Assembly: GCA_965212005.1 (NCBI GenBank)
Contig: OZ243038.1
Location: forward strand, 2,046,001 to 2,110,000
DNA length: 64,000 nt
Direction of reading: 5' to 3'
Origin: G965212005 sp965212005
Lineage (GTDB): Bacteria; Pseudomonadota; Gammaproteobacteria; Porifericomitales; Porifericomitaceae
Part shown: positions 32,501 through 41,676 of the stretch, in pieces
Layout: every line of letters begins with the position of its first letter
Numbering within the stretch: position 1 is the stretch's first letter
Position numbers and translations under genes: made by a program
The notes under the pieces: generated by a model
The model's database searches: none
Seen by the model: the letters and a program-made list of their open reading frames with translations, nothing else
What the model was told of the DNA's origin: nothing

Positions 32501-32795
32501 ACTTTTGCCCCCCGTCCTCGCTTTGCTGAGGCCCTCTGTCCGGTGCCGCCACAATCTTATAAATCACTCTAAAGTAATTACTTAATATATTAATTAATAT
32601 CGATATTCTTGTAAGTAAGCCTGCCGCAGACTTTCATGGCTACTTTGCCACTGCTTTCCAAGTAATTGTTATATAAGGAGTTCTTCGCCTGATAGGCACA
32701 AAGACCCTTCTTATAAGTTAGTAGTGGTAAATAGTGGTAAATAGTGGTAAATAGTGGTAAAATATCGGGTCTCAATAAAGTGATGAGCTGGATCG
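32501..32795. other. AT-rich leader region of the dcw cluster
   Basis: Just under 300 bp with no gene. Bases 32560-32620 are extremely AT-rich in an otherwise GC-rich area, with TTAATATATTAA-like palindromes. TTGCCA (32645-32650) and TATATA (32670-32675) are a possible but poorly spaced promoter (19 bp). The MraZ-type boxes follow at 32723-32760. Confidence 0.5.
32723..32763 (+). promoter_or_regulatory. MraZ operator: four 10-bp direct repeats
   Basis: AGTGGTAA occurs at 32723, 32733, 32743 and 32753, exactly 10 bp apart, with unit AGTGGTAAAT. This is the spacing and GTGG core known for MraZ binding upstream of mraZ in other bacteria. The last box runs into TAAAAT (32758-32763), a fair -10 hexamer, so MraZ binding would compete with RNA polymerase. 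It ends 33 bp before the mraZ start. Confidence 0.8.
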
Positions 32796-33248
32796 TTGTA
32801 CCACGGACACAAAATCCTGAGCGTGGATGAAAAATGGCGCCTGGCAGTTCCGAACTGCTATCGCGAGGATCTGCGTGCGCAGACCGGCGGGCTGGTACTG
32901 ACGGTGTCAGCGCAGGATACCGCCTTGTGGCTCTATCCCCGGTCAGTATGGGAAGAGGTGGTACGCAAGCTGGCCGGTTTGTCTGATTTTGAACGGGAGA
33001 GCCGCCGCGTCAAGCGAATGCTGCAAGGCTATGCTACCGACTGTACTTTGGACCCGCAAGGTCGTTTTCTGATCCCTCCATCGCTGCGCAAAATCATCGC
33101 GCTGAAAAAACAAGCAGTACTGGTGAGGACGACGAACAAACTTGAGATTTGGAGCCTGGAACGGTGGCAGCGGGAGGAGGAAGAATGGCAGCAGTTTGTG
33201 GAGAATCAGCAGGAGCTTCCGGCGTCCTTGCGCGAACTCTCCCTGTAG
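32796..33248 (+). CDS. mraZ: Transcriptional regulator MraZ
   Basis: First gene of the dcw cluster; a ring-forming DNA-binding repressor of its own promoter. 150 residues with two SpoVT/AbrB-like halves: YHGHKILSVDEKWRLAVPN at the N-terminus and ATDCTLDPQGRFLIPPSLRK near residue 78-97. The DxxGR signature is DEKWR in the first half (Gly to Trp) but intact (DPQGR) in the second. Start is TTG at 32796; no ATG lies closer to the family's usual beginning. Confidence 0.93.
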   Translation: MYHGHKILSVDEKWRLAVPNCYREDLRAQTGGLVLTVSAQDTALWLYPRSVWEEVVRKLAGLSDFERESRRVKRMLQGYATDCTLDPQGRFLIPPSLRKIIALKKQAVLVRTTNKLEIWSLERWQREEEEWQQFVENQQELPASLRELSL

Positions 33249-33331
33249 GCTGCTGTTTGTGCGCAACACTGGTTACGGCCAGAGCTCGCACCCGCTATCG
33301 GTGGTACGACGGCGTCGGTAGTGGCCCGGCG

Positions 33332-34270
33332 GTGAGTGAGCCGGAGCACGTCCCTGTTATGGTTCCGCAGGTACTGGAAGGTCTGCGGCTAAGGGAGGAC
33401 GGTTGCTATGTGGACTGTACTTATGGGCGCGGTGGGCACAGCGCGGCGATTCTGCAGCGCCTGGGAGGCGCGGGACGTTTGTTTGCATTCGATAAGGATG
33501 CGCAGGCAATCCGGGCGGCGCGCGGGCGCTTTGCCCGCGATGCGCGCTTTACACCGCTTTCGGGCAGTTTTTGTGGCCTGGAAAAGGAGATGCGGGAACG
33601 GGAACTACACGGTTGCCTTGACGGAGTCCTGTTCGATTTGGGTGTTTCCAGCCCGCAGTTGGAGGAGGCCTCCCGAGGTTTCAGCCTGCAAAAGGAGGGG
33701 ATATTGGATATGCGCATGAACCAGAGTCAGGGGCCCAGCGCCGCCGAGTGGCTGGCGCAGGCTGGAGAGCGCGAGATTTGCCGGGTTTTGCGCGATTATG
33801 GGGAGGAGCGCTTTGCAGGACGCATCGCCCGCGCACTGGTACGAGCCCGCCATCGGCAGCCTATACGGAGCACGCGCCAGTTGGCGGCCCTGATCTCCGC
33901 TGCTGTGCCGCACGGCAGGGGCACTATCCACTTGGCAACCCGTAGTTTTCAGGCGTTGCGCATTCATCTGAACAACGAACTGGAAGAGTTGCGCACCGTT
34001 TTGCAGCAGTTGCCGGAACTGCTGGCACCCGGCGGTCGTTTGCTGACGATCTGTTTTCATTCCCTGGAGGATCGCATCGTTAAACGTTTCCTTCAGTCGC
34101 AGGAACGCGGCGGGGTCCCTGCCGGTTTTCCACCGTTGCCGGTTTCGCCCGGGGAGGCGGCGCGGTTAAGCCGGGTGGGTCGGCCCCAACGCCCAACGGC
34201 GACCGAGCTGGCCCGCAATCCACGCGCGCGCAGTGCCATTTTACGCGTAGCCGAAAGATTGCCCGCATGA
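33332..34270 (+). CDS. rsmH: 16S rRNA (cytosine1402-N4)-methyltransferase
   Basis: Methylates N4 of C1402, the same nucleotide whose ribose RsmI modifies. From a GTG at 33332 the protein has 312 residues, the family norm; the frame is open further upstream but without likeness. Features: EHVPVMVPQVLEGL start, SAM loop DCTYGRGGHSAAIL, LDGVLFDLGVSSPQLEEASR, FQALRIHLNNELEEL and LTICFHSLEDRIVKRF. Overlaps ftsL by 4 bp (ATGA). Confidence 0.94.
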   Translation: MSEPEHVPVMVPQVLEGLRLREDGCYVDCTYGRGGHSAAILQRLGGAGRLFAFDKDAQAIRAARGRFARDARFTPLSGSFCGLEKEMRERELHGCLDGVLFDLGVSSPQLEEASRGFSLQKEGILDMRMNQSQGPSAAEWLAQAGEREICRVLRDYGEERFAGRIARALVRARHRQPIRSTRQLAALISAAVPHGRGTIHLATRSFQALRIHLNNELEELRTVLQQLPELLAPGGRLLTICFHSLEDRIVKRFLQSQERGGVPAGFPPLPVSPGEAARLSRVGRPQRPTATELARNPRARSAILRVAERLPA

Positions 34271-34554
34271 GAATAGGATACCGTACTTCCTTGGTTTTTT
34301 TGCTGGGCAGCGCGGTTTGGGGCACGGCAATGGGGATGGTTTGGTCCCACCATCAAGCGCGCCAGTTGTTTGTTGAATTGCAGTCATTGGAAAAGGATCA
34401 CGCCCGGCTCGCGATACAGTGGGAGCGCTTGCAGTTGGAGCGCAGCACCTGGGCTGGGCACCACCGCATCGAGTGGATTGCCCGTAAACAACTGGGCATG
34501 GCCTCTCCGGACAAGGAGATCCTGATCATGGTGGACCCGGATAGCGATGATTGA
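34267..34554 (+). CDS. ftsL: Cell division protein FtsL
   Basis: Bitopic inner-membrane divisome protein partnering FtsB and FtsQ. 95 residues: short cytoplasmic end, one transmembrane segment (SLVFLLGSAVWGTAMGMVW, about residues 8-27), then a periplasmic coiled coil (QLFVELQSLEKDHARLAIQW). It overlaps rsmH by 4 bp and ftsI by 8 bp. The family is poorly conserved; identity rests on size, topology and position. Confidence 0.9.
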   Translation: MRIGYRTSLVFLLGSAVWGTAMGMVWSHHQARQLFVELQSLEKDHARLAIQWERLQLERSTWAGHHRIEWIARKQLGMASPDKEILIMVDPDSDD

Positions 34555-36292
34555 TCGTCGGTTGGAATGGGGTTCTGGTTACGGTCGGTATCTTGCCTTG
34601 CTGTTTCTGTTTAGCCTGGTGACTGCCGCGTTGTTGCTGCGTGCCGTCCACCTGCACCTGTATGACCGCGATTTCTTGCAGCAGCACAGCGATGTCCGTT
34701 CTATGCGGGTGGAGGATATTCCGGCGCATCGCGGCAAGCTGATGGACCGCAACGGCGAGCCTTTGGCACTCAGTATCCCGCTGCAGTCCGTTTGGGTCCG
34801 GCCGCGACAGCTGCTGCAGGGCGATCCGGAACAGTTGTCCCGCTTGGCTGGATTCTTCGATCTGACCTTGCCGCAACTGCGGCAACTGCTGCGCAATCGC
34901 CGGCAGCAAGATTTCCTGTTCCTGCGCCGCGGGCTGGATCCGGCCTTGGTTGAGGAAATATTGGAACTGGATCTGTCCGGGTTGCATGCGCAGGACGAAT
35001 TTCGTCGCTACTATCCCACTGCAGAAGTCAGCGCGCACGTGCTGGGGTTTACCAACGTGGATGATATAGGTCAGGAAGGGATCGAACTGGCCCTGGAAGA
35101 AGGGCTGCGGGGAGAGCCGGGCAGTAAACGGGTGCTGCAGGACCGGCTGGGCCGGGTGATCGAGAACGTGGAGCGCATTCGCCGGCCCAAGATCGGTATC
35201 GACGTCACGCTGAGCATCGATCGCCGACTGCAGTACCTGGCCTACCGGGAACTGAAGAAAGCCGTGCAGCGATGGCAGGCGCGCGGCGGTATTCTAGTGC
35301 TGTTGGAGCCGGTCAGCGGCGAAGTGTTGGCCATGGTGAATCAACCCTCCTATAACCCTAATGCCCGCGATGAACGGGTGCATGATTATCACCGCAACAC
35401 GGCAGCTACCGACGCTTTTGAGCTGGGCTCCACCGTAAAACCCTTCGTAGTGCTGGCCGCGCTGCTCTCCGGGCAATACAGCCGCGACTCTTCCATCGAC
35501 ACCAGTCCCGGCTATATAAGCCTGGCGGGCTACACCATCCGGGATCCAAGCAACTATGGGGTCTTGAATCTGGAGCAGATTATCAAAAAATCCAGCAATG
35601 TCGGGATCAGTAAGCTGGCACTTTCGTTACCGCCCGGCCTGCTCTGGGAAGTGTTCAGAACGGTTGGTTTCGGCATCCAGACCGGCAGCAGCTTTCCGGG
35701 AGAAAACAAAGGCCAACTGGATCATTTTGAAACTTGGTCGGAACCTCGCCAGGGCACCGTCGCCTACGGTTACGGCTTTTCTGCGACCGCCCTGCAGCTG
35801 GCCCGCGCCTATGCGGTGTTTGCCAATGGCGGTGCACTGCCCACGTTGACCCTGCTGAAACGGAAGCGACCGGTGCAGAATCGGCAGGTGTTTCCCGCCC
35901 AATGGGTGCTGCAGGTACGCGACATCATGGAAGGAGTCGTGCAGCCTACCGGTACCGGAAAGCGCGCTGCTGTGGCACATTACCGGATCGCCGGCAAAAC
36001 CGGCACGGTGCATAAAAGCAGCGCCGATGGTTACTCCGAGGATCGTTACCTGGCCTTGTTTGCCGGCATGGCGCCGGCTAGTCGGCCTCGCCTGGTGATG
36101 GTGGTGCTGATCGACGAGCCAGCCGGGCAATACTATGGCGGACAGGTCGCCGCGCCGGTGTTTGCGCGAGTCATGGCAGCCAGCCTGCGCCTGCTGAATG
36201 TGCCGCCGGATGATTTCTCCGCGCTCTCTCCGTCCCTGATCACCCGCATTGATACCAGAGGCCGCCCGGCTCGGGACCCGAGCCAGGGATGA
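34547..36292 (+). CDS. ftsI: Septal peptidoglycan transpeptidase FtsI (PBP3)
   Basis: Monofunctional class B penicillin-binding protein that crosslinks septal peptidoglycan with FtsW. 581 residues: one N-terminal membrane anchor (YLALLFLFSLVTAALLLRAV), a dimerisation domain, then the transpeptidase domain with the catalytic serine in GSTVKPF, SSN in KKSSNVGIS and the KTGT triad in AGKTGTVHK. Start ATG overlaps ftsL by 8 bp; the stop overlaps murE (ATGA). Confidence 0.96.
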   Translation: MIDRRLEWGSGYGRYLALLFLFSLVTAALLLRAVHLHLYDRDFLQQHSDVRSMRVEDIPAHRGKLMDRNGEPLALSIPLQSVWVRPRQLLQGDPEQLSRLAGFFDLTLPQLRQLLRNRRQQDFLFLRRGLDPALVEEILELDLSGLHAQDEFRRYYPTAEVSAHVLGFTNVDDIGQEGIELALEEGLRGEPGSKRVLQDRLGRVIENVERIRRPKIGIDVTLSIDRRLQYLAYRELKKAVQRWQARGGILVLLEPVSGEVLAMVNQPSYNPNARDERVHDYHRNTAATDAFELGSTVKPFVVLAALLSGQYSRDSSIDTSPGYISLAGYTIRDPSNYGVLNLEQIIKKSSNVGISKLALSLPPGLLWEVFRTVGFGIQTGSSFPGENKGQLDHFETWSEPRQGTVAYGYGFSATALQLARAYAVFANGGALPTLTLLKRKRPVQNRQVFPAQWVLQVRDIMEGVVQPTGTGKRAAVAHYRIAGKTGTVHKSSADGYSEDRYLALFAGMAPASRPRLVMVVLIDEPAGQYYGGQVAAPVFARVMAASLRLLNVPPDDFSALSPSLITRIDTRGRPARDPSQG

Positions 36293-37827
36293 AGCCGCTG
36301 GGATATACCGTGGGAACGTTGTTGCAAGGCATGGCTAGTGCGCCGGTGAAAGCAGATTGCACGGTGAGCGGAATTTGCATGGACAGCCGTCTCGCTCGTC
36401 CGGGCGATCTGTTTTTGGCTTGCCGCGGGGAGCGCACACACGGTGCCACCTATGTCGGAGACGCACTGCGCGCCGGGGCGACTGCGGTTGCGCTGGAGGA
36501 ACCTTGTGTCTTGCCGTGCGAGTTGCCGCCGAACGTGGCGCTGGCGAGGGTGCCTGCACTGAGGCGGCAGGCGGGCGTGGTCGCGGATCGTTTCTTCGCC
36601 GCTCCGTCAAAGGATTTGCGCGTGTTCGGGGTCACCGGTACTAACGGCAAAACCACGGTGACGCAGTTGACGGCACAGGCGCTGACCACGTTGCACGGCG
36701 GCGTGCCTCATACCTGCGGTCTGATCGGTACCCTGGGATATGGCTTTGCGGATGCGCTGCTGCCCACGGGCCATACCACCCCGGACGCAGTGAGTTTGCA
36801 CCGCCTGCTGCGCAAGATGTACCGGCAGGGTGCCCGCTTTGCCGCCCTGGAGGTGAGTTCGCACGCGCTGGAGCAGGATCGGGTGCGTGGAGTCCGCTTT
36901 GACGTGGCTGTGCTGACCGGTCTGGGGCAGGATCATCTGGATTATCACGGCACGCCGGAGCGTTATGCGGCGGCCAAGCGGCGACTGTTCGATTGGCCCG
37001 GCCTGCGTTGCGCGGTGTTGAACCTGGATGACGCACTGGGCTTGGAGTTATCTGCGCAGTTACAGGGAAAGCTACAGGTGATCGGCTATGTCCTGGAGGA
37101 GGGCAGGCGGGAGGGAGGTCTGGAGAGCGTTGCCGGACGCAAACAACAGGCCGTGCCAGAGCAGGTGCGAGCCCGGATCCTGTCTCTGGATCGAACCGGA
37201 ATGGAATTGGAATTATGCAGTCCCTGGGGCAGTGGGTGCTTGCGGACGGCTTTGCTGGGCGTTGGCAACGCACGCAACCTGGCCGCCGCCACCGCCGTGC
37301 TCGGCTTGTGGGGTCATCTGTTTACGGACATCTTGCGCGCCTTGGCCATCGTGGCCCCGCTGCCAGGCCGCATGGAACGCTTTGCCGCGTCGGGGCGTCC
37401 GCTGGTGGTGGTGGATTATGCCCATACTCCGGATGCGCTGGAATTGGCCCTGCATGATCTGCGCAGTTTACAGCCTGGGCGTTTGTACTGTGTGTTTGGC
37501 TGCGGCGGTGAACGCGACCGCTCCAAGCGTGCGCACATGGGCGCGGTAGCTGAGCGCCTGTCCGATCAAGTGGTACTGACCAGCGATAATCCGCGGCGCG
37601 AAGATCCGGAGCGCATCCTGAAGGATATCCTGGCGGGCGTTTCGGAACCTGCCCGGGTACGGGTGGAAGCAGAACGTGAACAAGCGATCGGCTGGACGCT
37701 GCGGCAGGCGACGGTTGCTGATATTGTCCTGATCGCGGGAAAGGGCCACGAGGATTTCCAGGAGATCGACGATCAGCGCCGGCCACTGAGCGATCGGACT
37801 TGGGTCCGGCACTGGATGGAACAATGA
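36289..37827 (+). CDS. murE: UDP-MurNAc-tripeptide synthetase MurE (meso-DAP-adding)
   Basis: Adds meso-diaminopimelate to UDP-MurNAc-L-Ala-D-Glu. 512 residues with the ATP loop TGTNGKTTVTQL near residue 110, the carbamylated-lysine region, and DNPRREDPERI near residue 435; DNPR is the meso-DAP recognition motif, which agrees with mpl elsewhere in the window. Overlaps ftsI and murF by 4 bp each, in line with coupled translation. Confidence 0.96.
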   Translation: MKPLGYTVGTLLQGMASAPVKADCTVSGICMDSRLARPGDLFLACRGERTHGATYVGDALRAGATAVALEEPCVLPCELPPNVALARVPALRRQAGVVADRFFAAPSKDLRVFGVTGTNGKTTVTQLTAQALTTLHGGVPHTCGLIGTLGYGFADALLPTGHTTPDAVSLHRLLRKMYRQGARFAALEVSSHALEQDRVRGVRFDVAVLTGLGQDHLDYHGTPERYAAAKRRLFDWPGLRCAVLNLDDALGLELSAQLQGKLQVIGYVLEEGRREGGLESVAGRKQQAVPEQVRARILSLDRTGMELELCSPWGSGCLRTALLGVGNARNLAAATAVLGLWGHLFTDILRALAIVAPLPGRMERFAASGRPLVVVDYAHTPDALELALHDLRSLQPGRLYCVFGCGGERDRSKRAHMGAVAERLSDQVVLTSDNPRREDPERILKDILAGVSEPARVRVEAEREQAIGWTLRQATVADIVLIAGKGHEDFQEIDDQRRPLSDRTWVRHWMEQ

Positions 37828-39185
37828 TCGAAATGTGTCTGTCCCAGGCCGCCTCCATGCTACAAGCCGATTATCGCGGCCCGGACGTGCGTTTCCGGGG
37901 TTGTACCATTGACTCGCGGCGGGTGGACGGCGGTGAGTTGTTCTTTGCCTTGCGCGGGACAGTAAGCGACGGCCATGACCACGTTGAGGACGCCGCCCGT
38001 CGAGGAGCCGCCGCGGCCATGGTGGAGCATGATCCCGGCCCGACGCGGCTGCCACTGCTGCAGGTTGACCAGGTGCGGGAAGGATTAAGCCGCTTGGCGG
38101 GCTGCTGGCGTTCCGGCTTCGACGTGTCTTTAGTCGCAGTGACTGGCAGCAACGGGAAAAGCACCGTCAAGGAGATGCTGAGCCGGGTACTGGGTACTCG
38201 CGCCCCGGTGCTGGCTACCCAGGGCAATCTGAACAACGAATTAGGCGTGCCGCTGACTCTGTTCCGCCTGGACCGTGAACACCGTTACGCAGTAGTGGAG
38301 ATGGGCGCTAATCATCCCGGCGATATTCGCAGTTTATGTGCCTGGGCAAAGCCTGCGGTAGCAGTGATCACACAGTGCGCGCCGGCGCACCTGGAAGGCT
38401 TCGGTGACTTGGACACGGTAGCCGCCGCCAAAGCGGAGATATTTGAGGCGTTGCCCGCGGAGGGAATGGCCGTAATCAACGCAGATGATGCTTATGCCGC
38501 GTTCTGGCGTTCCGTGGCGCGCGACTGCCGTGTACTCAGCTTCGGAGTTGTCTCCGAGGCAGACGTGCGGGGGCAGGAACTGAAAACATGCCCGCCAGCC
38601 GGAGTGAATCATTTCCTGTTGCGGCTGCCGGGGCAGGAGTTGCCGGTCCGGTTGCCTCTGAGCGGTCGGCACAACCTGATGAACGCTCTGGCGGCCGCCG
38701 CTTGCGCTTATGGCCTGGGGACCGAAGCCGAGCACATTCGGCAGGGCTTGGAATCCGTGCCTCCTCTGCAAGGTCGCCTGCAGCCGCGCACCGGTGTTTG
38801 TGGCAGCCTGATTCTCGACGACAGCTACAATGCCAACCCCGGTTCTTTACAGGCGGCGCTGGAGGTATTGGAGGCGTATCCGGGCCGTCGCTGGCTGGTG
38901 CTGGGAGACATGTACGAGTTGGGCGAACAGGCGGAGGAATGCCATCGGGACGCGGGCCGCGCGGCGCGTGACTACGCGGTGGAGCGTTTGTTTGCAGTGG
39001 GGCCGCTGGCAGCGCAGGCGGCGCAGTCCTTTGGCACCGGTGGCAGCACCTACGCGGACCTGCAGGAATTGATTGGCGCGCTGCTTGCGCAACTGCGGCC
39101 CGGCACTACCTTGCTAATCAAAGGCTCGCGAGGCATGAATATGGAGCAGGTGGTGCAACCGCTGCTGGAGCGTGCCGGATGCTGA
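37824..39185 (+). CDS. murF: UDP-MurNAc-tripeptide:D-Ala-D-Ala ligase MurF
   Basis: Completes the UDP-MurNAc-pentapeptide by adding D-Ala-D-Ala. 453 residues from the ATG at 37824, which overlaps the murE stop; the frame is also open slightly upstream. ATP loop VTGSNGKSTVKEML near residue 110, GNLNNELGVPLTLFRL, MGANHPGDI and the C-terminal DDSYNANPGSL and VLGDMYELG segments are all present. Confidence 0.96.
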   Translation: MIEMCLSQAASMLQADYRGPDVRFRGCTIDSRRVDGGELFFALRGTVSDGHDHVEDAARRGAAAAMVEHDPGPTRLPLLQVDQVREGLSRLAGCWRSGFDVSLVAVTGSNGKSTVKEMLSRVLGTRAPVLATQGNLNNELGVPLTLFRLDREHRYAVVEMGANHPGDIRSLCAWAKPAVAVITQCAPAHLEGFGDLDTVAAAKAEIFEALPAEGMAVINADDAYAAFWRSVARDCRVLSFGVVSEADVRGQELKTCPPAGVNHFLLRLPGQELPVRLPLSGRHNLMNALAAAACAYGLGTEAEHIRQGLESVPPLQGRLQPRTGVCGSLILDDSYNANPGSLQAALEVLEAYPGRRWLVLGDMYELGEQAEECHRDAGRAARDYAVERLFAVGPLAAQAAQSFGTGGSTYADLQELIGALLAQLRPGTTLLIKGSRGMNMEQVVQPLLERAGC

Positions 39186-40264
39186 TATTGCTGACCGAGT
39201 ACCTGGCACACTTCCACAGCGGATTCAATGTTTTCCAGTACCTGACGCTGCGCATTATCCTGGGGATGCTGACTGCCCTGGTCATTGCTCTGTTGGTGGG
39301 GCCGGCACTGATTCGGTACTTGAGCCGCTACCAGTTTTCTCAGCCGATGCGAGAACTGGGGCCCCAATCCCACCATGACAAGAGCGGCACGCCAACCATG
39401 GGCGGGTTTCTGATCCTGTTTTCACTGCTGTTTAGCACGATCTGCTGGGCAGATCCGGGCAGCCGTTTCATATGGGTGGCTTTAACCGCGGTCGTACTGT
39501 TTGGCCTGATTGGCTGGGTGGATGATTATCTCAAGGTGCGCCGGCGCAATCCGGAGCAGGGGTTGCGTCCCCGGTACAAGTATCTGTTGCAGTCGCTTTC
39601 CGCTCTGCTGCTGGTGGTGTTCTTGTTTCAGAGCGCCGAAGTGTCGGCGGAGACCGCTTTGATTCTTCCGTTCTTCAAGCAGGTGAACGTCCAATTGGGC
39701 TGGAGCTACGTGGTGCTGGGTTATTTTGTTGTCGTAGGTACCAGCAACGCAGTGAACCTGACCGACGGCCTCGATGGCCTTGCGATCCTGCCGGTGGTGC
39801 TTATTGCCGGAGCCCTGGTAATTTTTGCTTATGCCAGCGGACATGCCGCGTTTTCCCAATACCTCTGGATTCCCCACGTGCCCGGAGTCGGGGAACTGGC
39901 GGTGTTTTGCAGTGCGATCATGGGCGCTGGCCTGGGCTTTCTTTGGTTCAATACCTATCCGGCCCAAGTGTTTATGGGAGACATCGGTGCGTTGGCGTTA
40001 GGTGCCGCGCTGGGGGTGGTAGCGGTAATGGTGCGCCAGGAACTGGTGTTGTTTATCATGGGAGGGGTATTTGTGGTCGAGACGGTTTCTGTAATGCTGC
40101 AGGTAGCGTCCTTCCGTTTGTTCGGGCGGCGCTTGTTTCAAATGGCACCGCTGCATCATCACTTTGAATTAAAGGGTTGGCCGGAGCCGAAAGTGATCGT
40201 GCGCTTTTGGATCATCACCGTGATCCTGGTGCTGGTGGGCTTGTCCAGCCTGAAGATTCGCTAG
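39179..40264 (+). CDS. mraY: Phospho-MurNAc-pentapeptide transferase MraY
   Basis: Integral membrane enzyme (about ten helices) that transfers phospho-MurNAc-pentapeptide to undecaprenyl phosphate, forming lipid I. 361 residues. Diagnostic motifs: HHDKSGTPTMGGFLIL, the DDYLK acidic pair, NLTDGLDGLA, and PLHHHFELKGWPEPKVIVRF. Starts within the last codons of murF. The murD start follows 29 bp after its stop. Confidence 0.97.
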   Translation: MLILLTEYLAHFHSGFNVFQYLTLRIILGMLTALVIALLVGPALIRYLSRYQFSQPMRELGPQSHHDKSGTPTMGGFLILFSLLFSTICWADPGSRFIWVALTAVVLFGLIGWVDDYLKVRRRNPEQGLRPRYKYLLQSLSALLLVVFLFQSAEVSAETALILPFFKQVNVQLGWSYVVLGYFVVVGTSNAVNLTDGLDGLAILPVVLIAGALVIFAYASGHAAFSQYLWIPHVPGVGELAVFCSAIMGAGLGFLWFNTYPAQVFMGDIGALALGAALGVVAVMVRQELVLFIMGGVFVVETVSVMLQVASFRLFGRRLFQMAPLHHHFELKGWPEPKVIVRFWIITVILVLVGLSSLKIR

Positions 40265-40293
40265 CCGTCGCAGGATACACGTATTCAGCCGCC

Positions 40294-41676
40294 ATGCCGC
40301 CTCCTCCCGTATACAAGACCGTAGTCGTGGGACTGGGAGAAACCGGCCTGTCCTGTGCCCGTTACCTGTGCCGTGCCGGGCGTTCATTCGCAATCACCGA
40401 TACCCGGCAGGCGCCGCCGGGCCTGGAGACTCTGCGCCGGGAGTTGCCGCAAACGCCGCTGTTCCTGGGAGGGTTGAATGAGCCGCTGCTGCGTGCCGCC
40501 GAAGAGCTGATAGTCAGTCCCGGTCTTGACCTGCAGTCTCCGGGGTTGGCAGGCGTCCGGAAGCGGCGAGTCCCGGTATTTTGCGACGTGGAGCTGTTCT
40601 GCCGCCAAGTCCGGCAGCAGGAGCGGGCGACGATCGTGGCGCTTACCGGTACCAACGGCAAGAGCACGACGATTGAACTGCTGGCGCAGATGGCTCTTAA
40701 GGCCGGTCGGCGCGTCGGGCTGGGCGGAAACATGGGCAAGCCGGCCCTGGACCTGCTGACGGACTACTGCGAGCTGTATCTGCTGGAGCTTTCCAGTTTT
40801 CAGCTGGAGACGATTTCCTCGCTGAATGCCGAGGTTGCCGCGGTGCTCAATGTTACACCGGATCACCTGGACCGGCACGGAGATATGGACTGTTACGCAT
40901 CGATCAAGCAGCGAATCTATGCCGGGGATGGCACCCAGGTCATCAACCTGGATGATCCGCGAGTGGCAGCCATGCGCCTGCCGAAGCGGCGCCATTATAC
41001 GTTTACGCTGCACGAACCGGATTCGGCACAAGGCTTTGGACTTCGCTGGCATGCCAAGAGGCAGTACCTGGCGCAAGGGCACCGTCTGCTGATGCCCGTG
41101 GACGAACTGCGAATGCACGGTCGGCACAATGCCGCCAACGCGTTGGCGGCCGTGGCCATGGGTACGGCACTGGAACTGCCGGAACCGGCGCTGCTTGCCG
41201 CGCTGCGAGATTTTACCGGACTGGCGCATCGTGCGCAGTGGGTGGCCTGTCACGGTGGCGTGAACTGGTACAACGATTCGAAGGCAACGAACGCCGCCGC
41301 CGCCGCCGCCGCCGTGTCCGGTCTGGGCGGTAAGCAGAACCTGCTGTTGATCGCTGGAGGAGAAGCCAAGAGCGAGGACTTCAGTGCACTGGCGCAAGCC
41401 GGTCGCGGGCGGCTCAAGGCGGCCATTCTGCTGGGTCGCGACGCCGCGCTGCTGGAGTGCTGTCTGCGGGAGCAGGTATCCGTGCAGCGGGCACAGGATC
41501 TGCAGCACGCGGTAGAACTGGCGCGCCGGCAGGCGGAGCCGGGCGATATCGTGCTGCTGTCTCCCGGTTGTGCCAGCTTCGATATGTTCCGTGACTACCG
41601 GGAGCGCGGAGAAGAGTTTAGCCGCTTGGTGCGGATGGCGGCATTGCAGGAGGAACGATGCAAGGTACCTTCCTGA
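40294..41676 (+). CDS. murD: UDP-MurNAc-L-Ala:D-Glu ligase MurD
   Basis: Adds D-glutamate to UDP-MurNAc-L-Ala. From the ATG at 40294 it has 460 residues: dinucleotide-like VVVGLGETGLSCARYLC, ATP loop LTGTNGKSTTIELLAQ near residue 120, LELSSFQLE, NVTPDHLDRH and the C-terminal NDSKATNAAA. The frame is open back to 40177, overlapping mraY, but the family starts at the chosen ATG. A run of seven Ala codons (near 41290) is a GC-rich slippage-prone spot. Overlaps ftsW by 19 bp. Confidence 0.95.
   Translation: MPPPPVYKTVVVGLGETGLSCARYLCRAGRSFAITDTRQAPPGLETLRRELPQTPLFLGGLNEPLLRAAEELIVSPGLDLQSPGLAGVRKRRVPVFCDVELFCRQVRQQERATIVALTGTNGKSTTIELLAQMALKAGRRVGLGGNMGKPALDLLTDYCELYLLELSSFQLETISSLNAEVAAVLNVTPDHLDRHGDMDCYASIKQRIYAGDGTQVINLDDPRVAAMRLPKRRHYTFTLHEPDSAQGFGLRWHAKRQYLAQGHRLLMPVDELRMHGRHNAANALAAVAMGTALELPEPALLAALRDFTGLAHRAQWVACHGGVNWYNDSKATNAAAAAAAVSGLGGKQNLLLIAGGEAKSEDFSALAQAGRGRLKAAILLGRDAALLECCLREQVSVQRAQDLQHAVELARRQAEPGDIVLLSPGCASFDMFRDYRERGEEFSRLVRMAALQEERCKVPS

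Noticed and set aside
32723..32760. CRISPR or simple satellite in the 10-bp repeats
   Set aside because: Four units at 10-bp spacing directly before mraZ fit the known MraZ operator much better.
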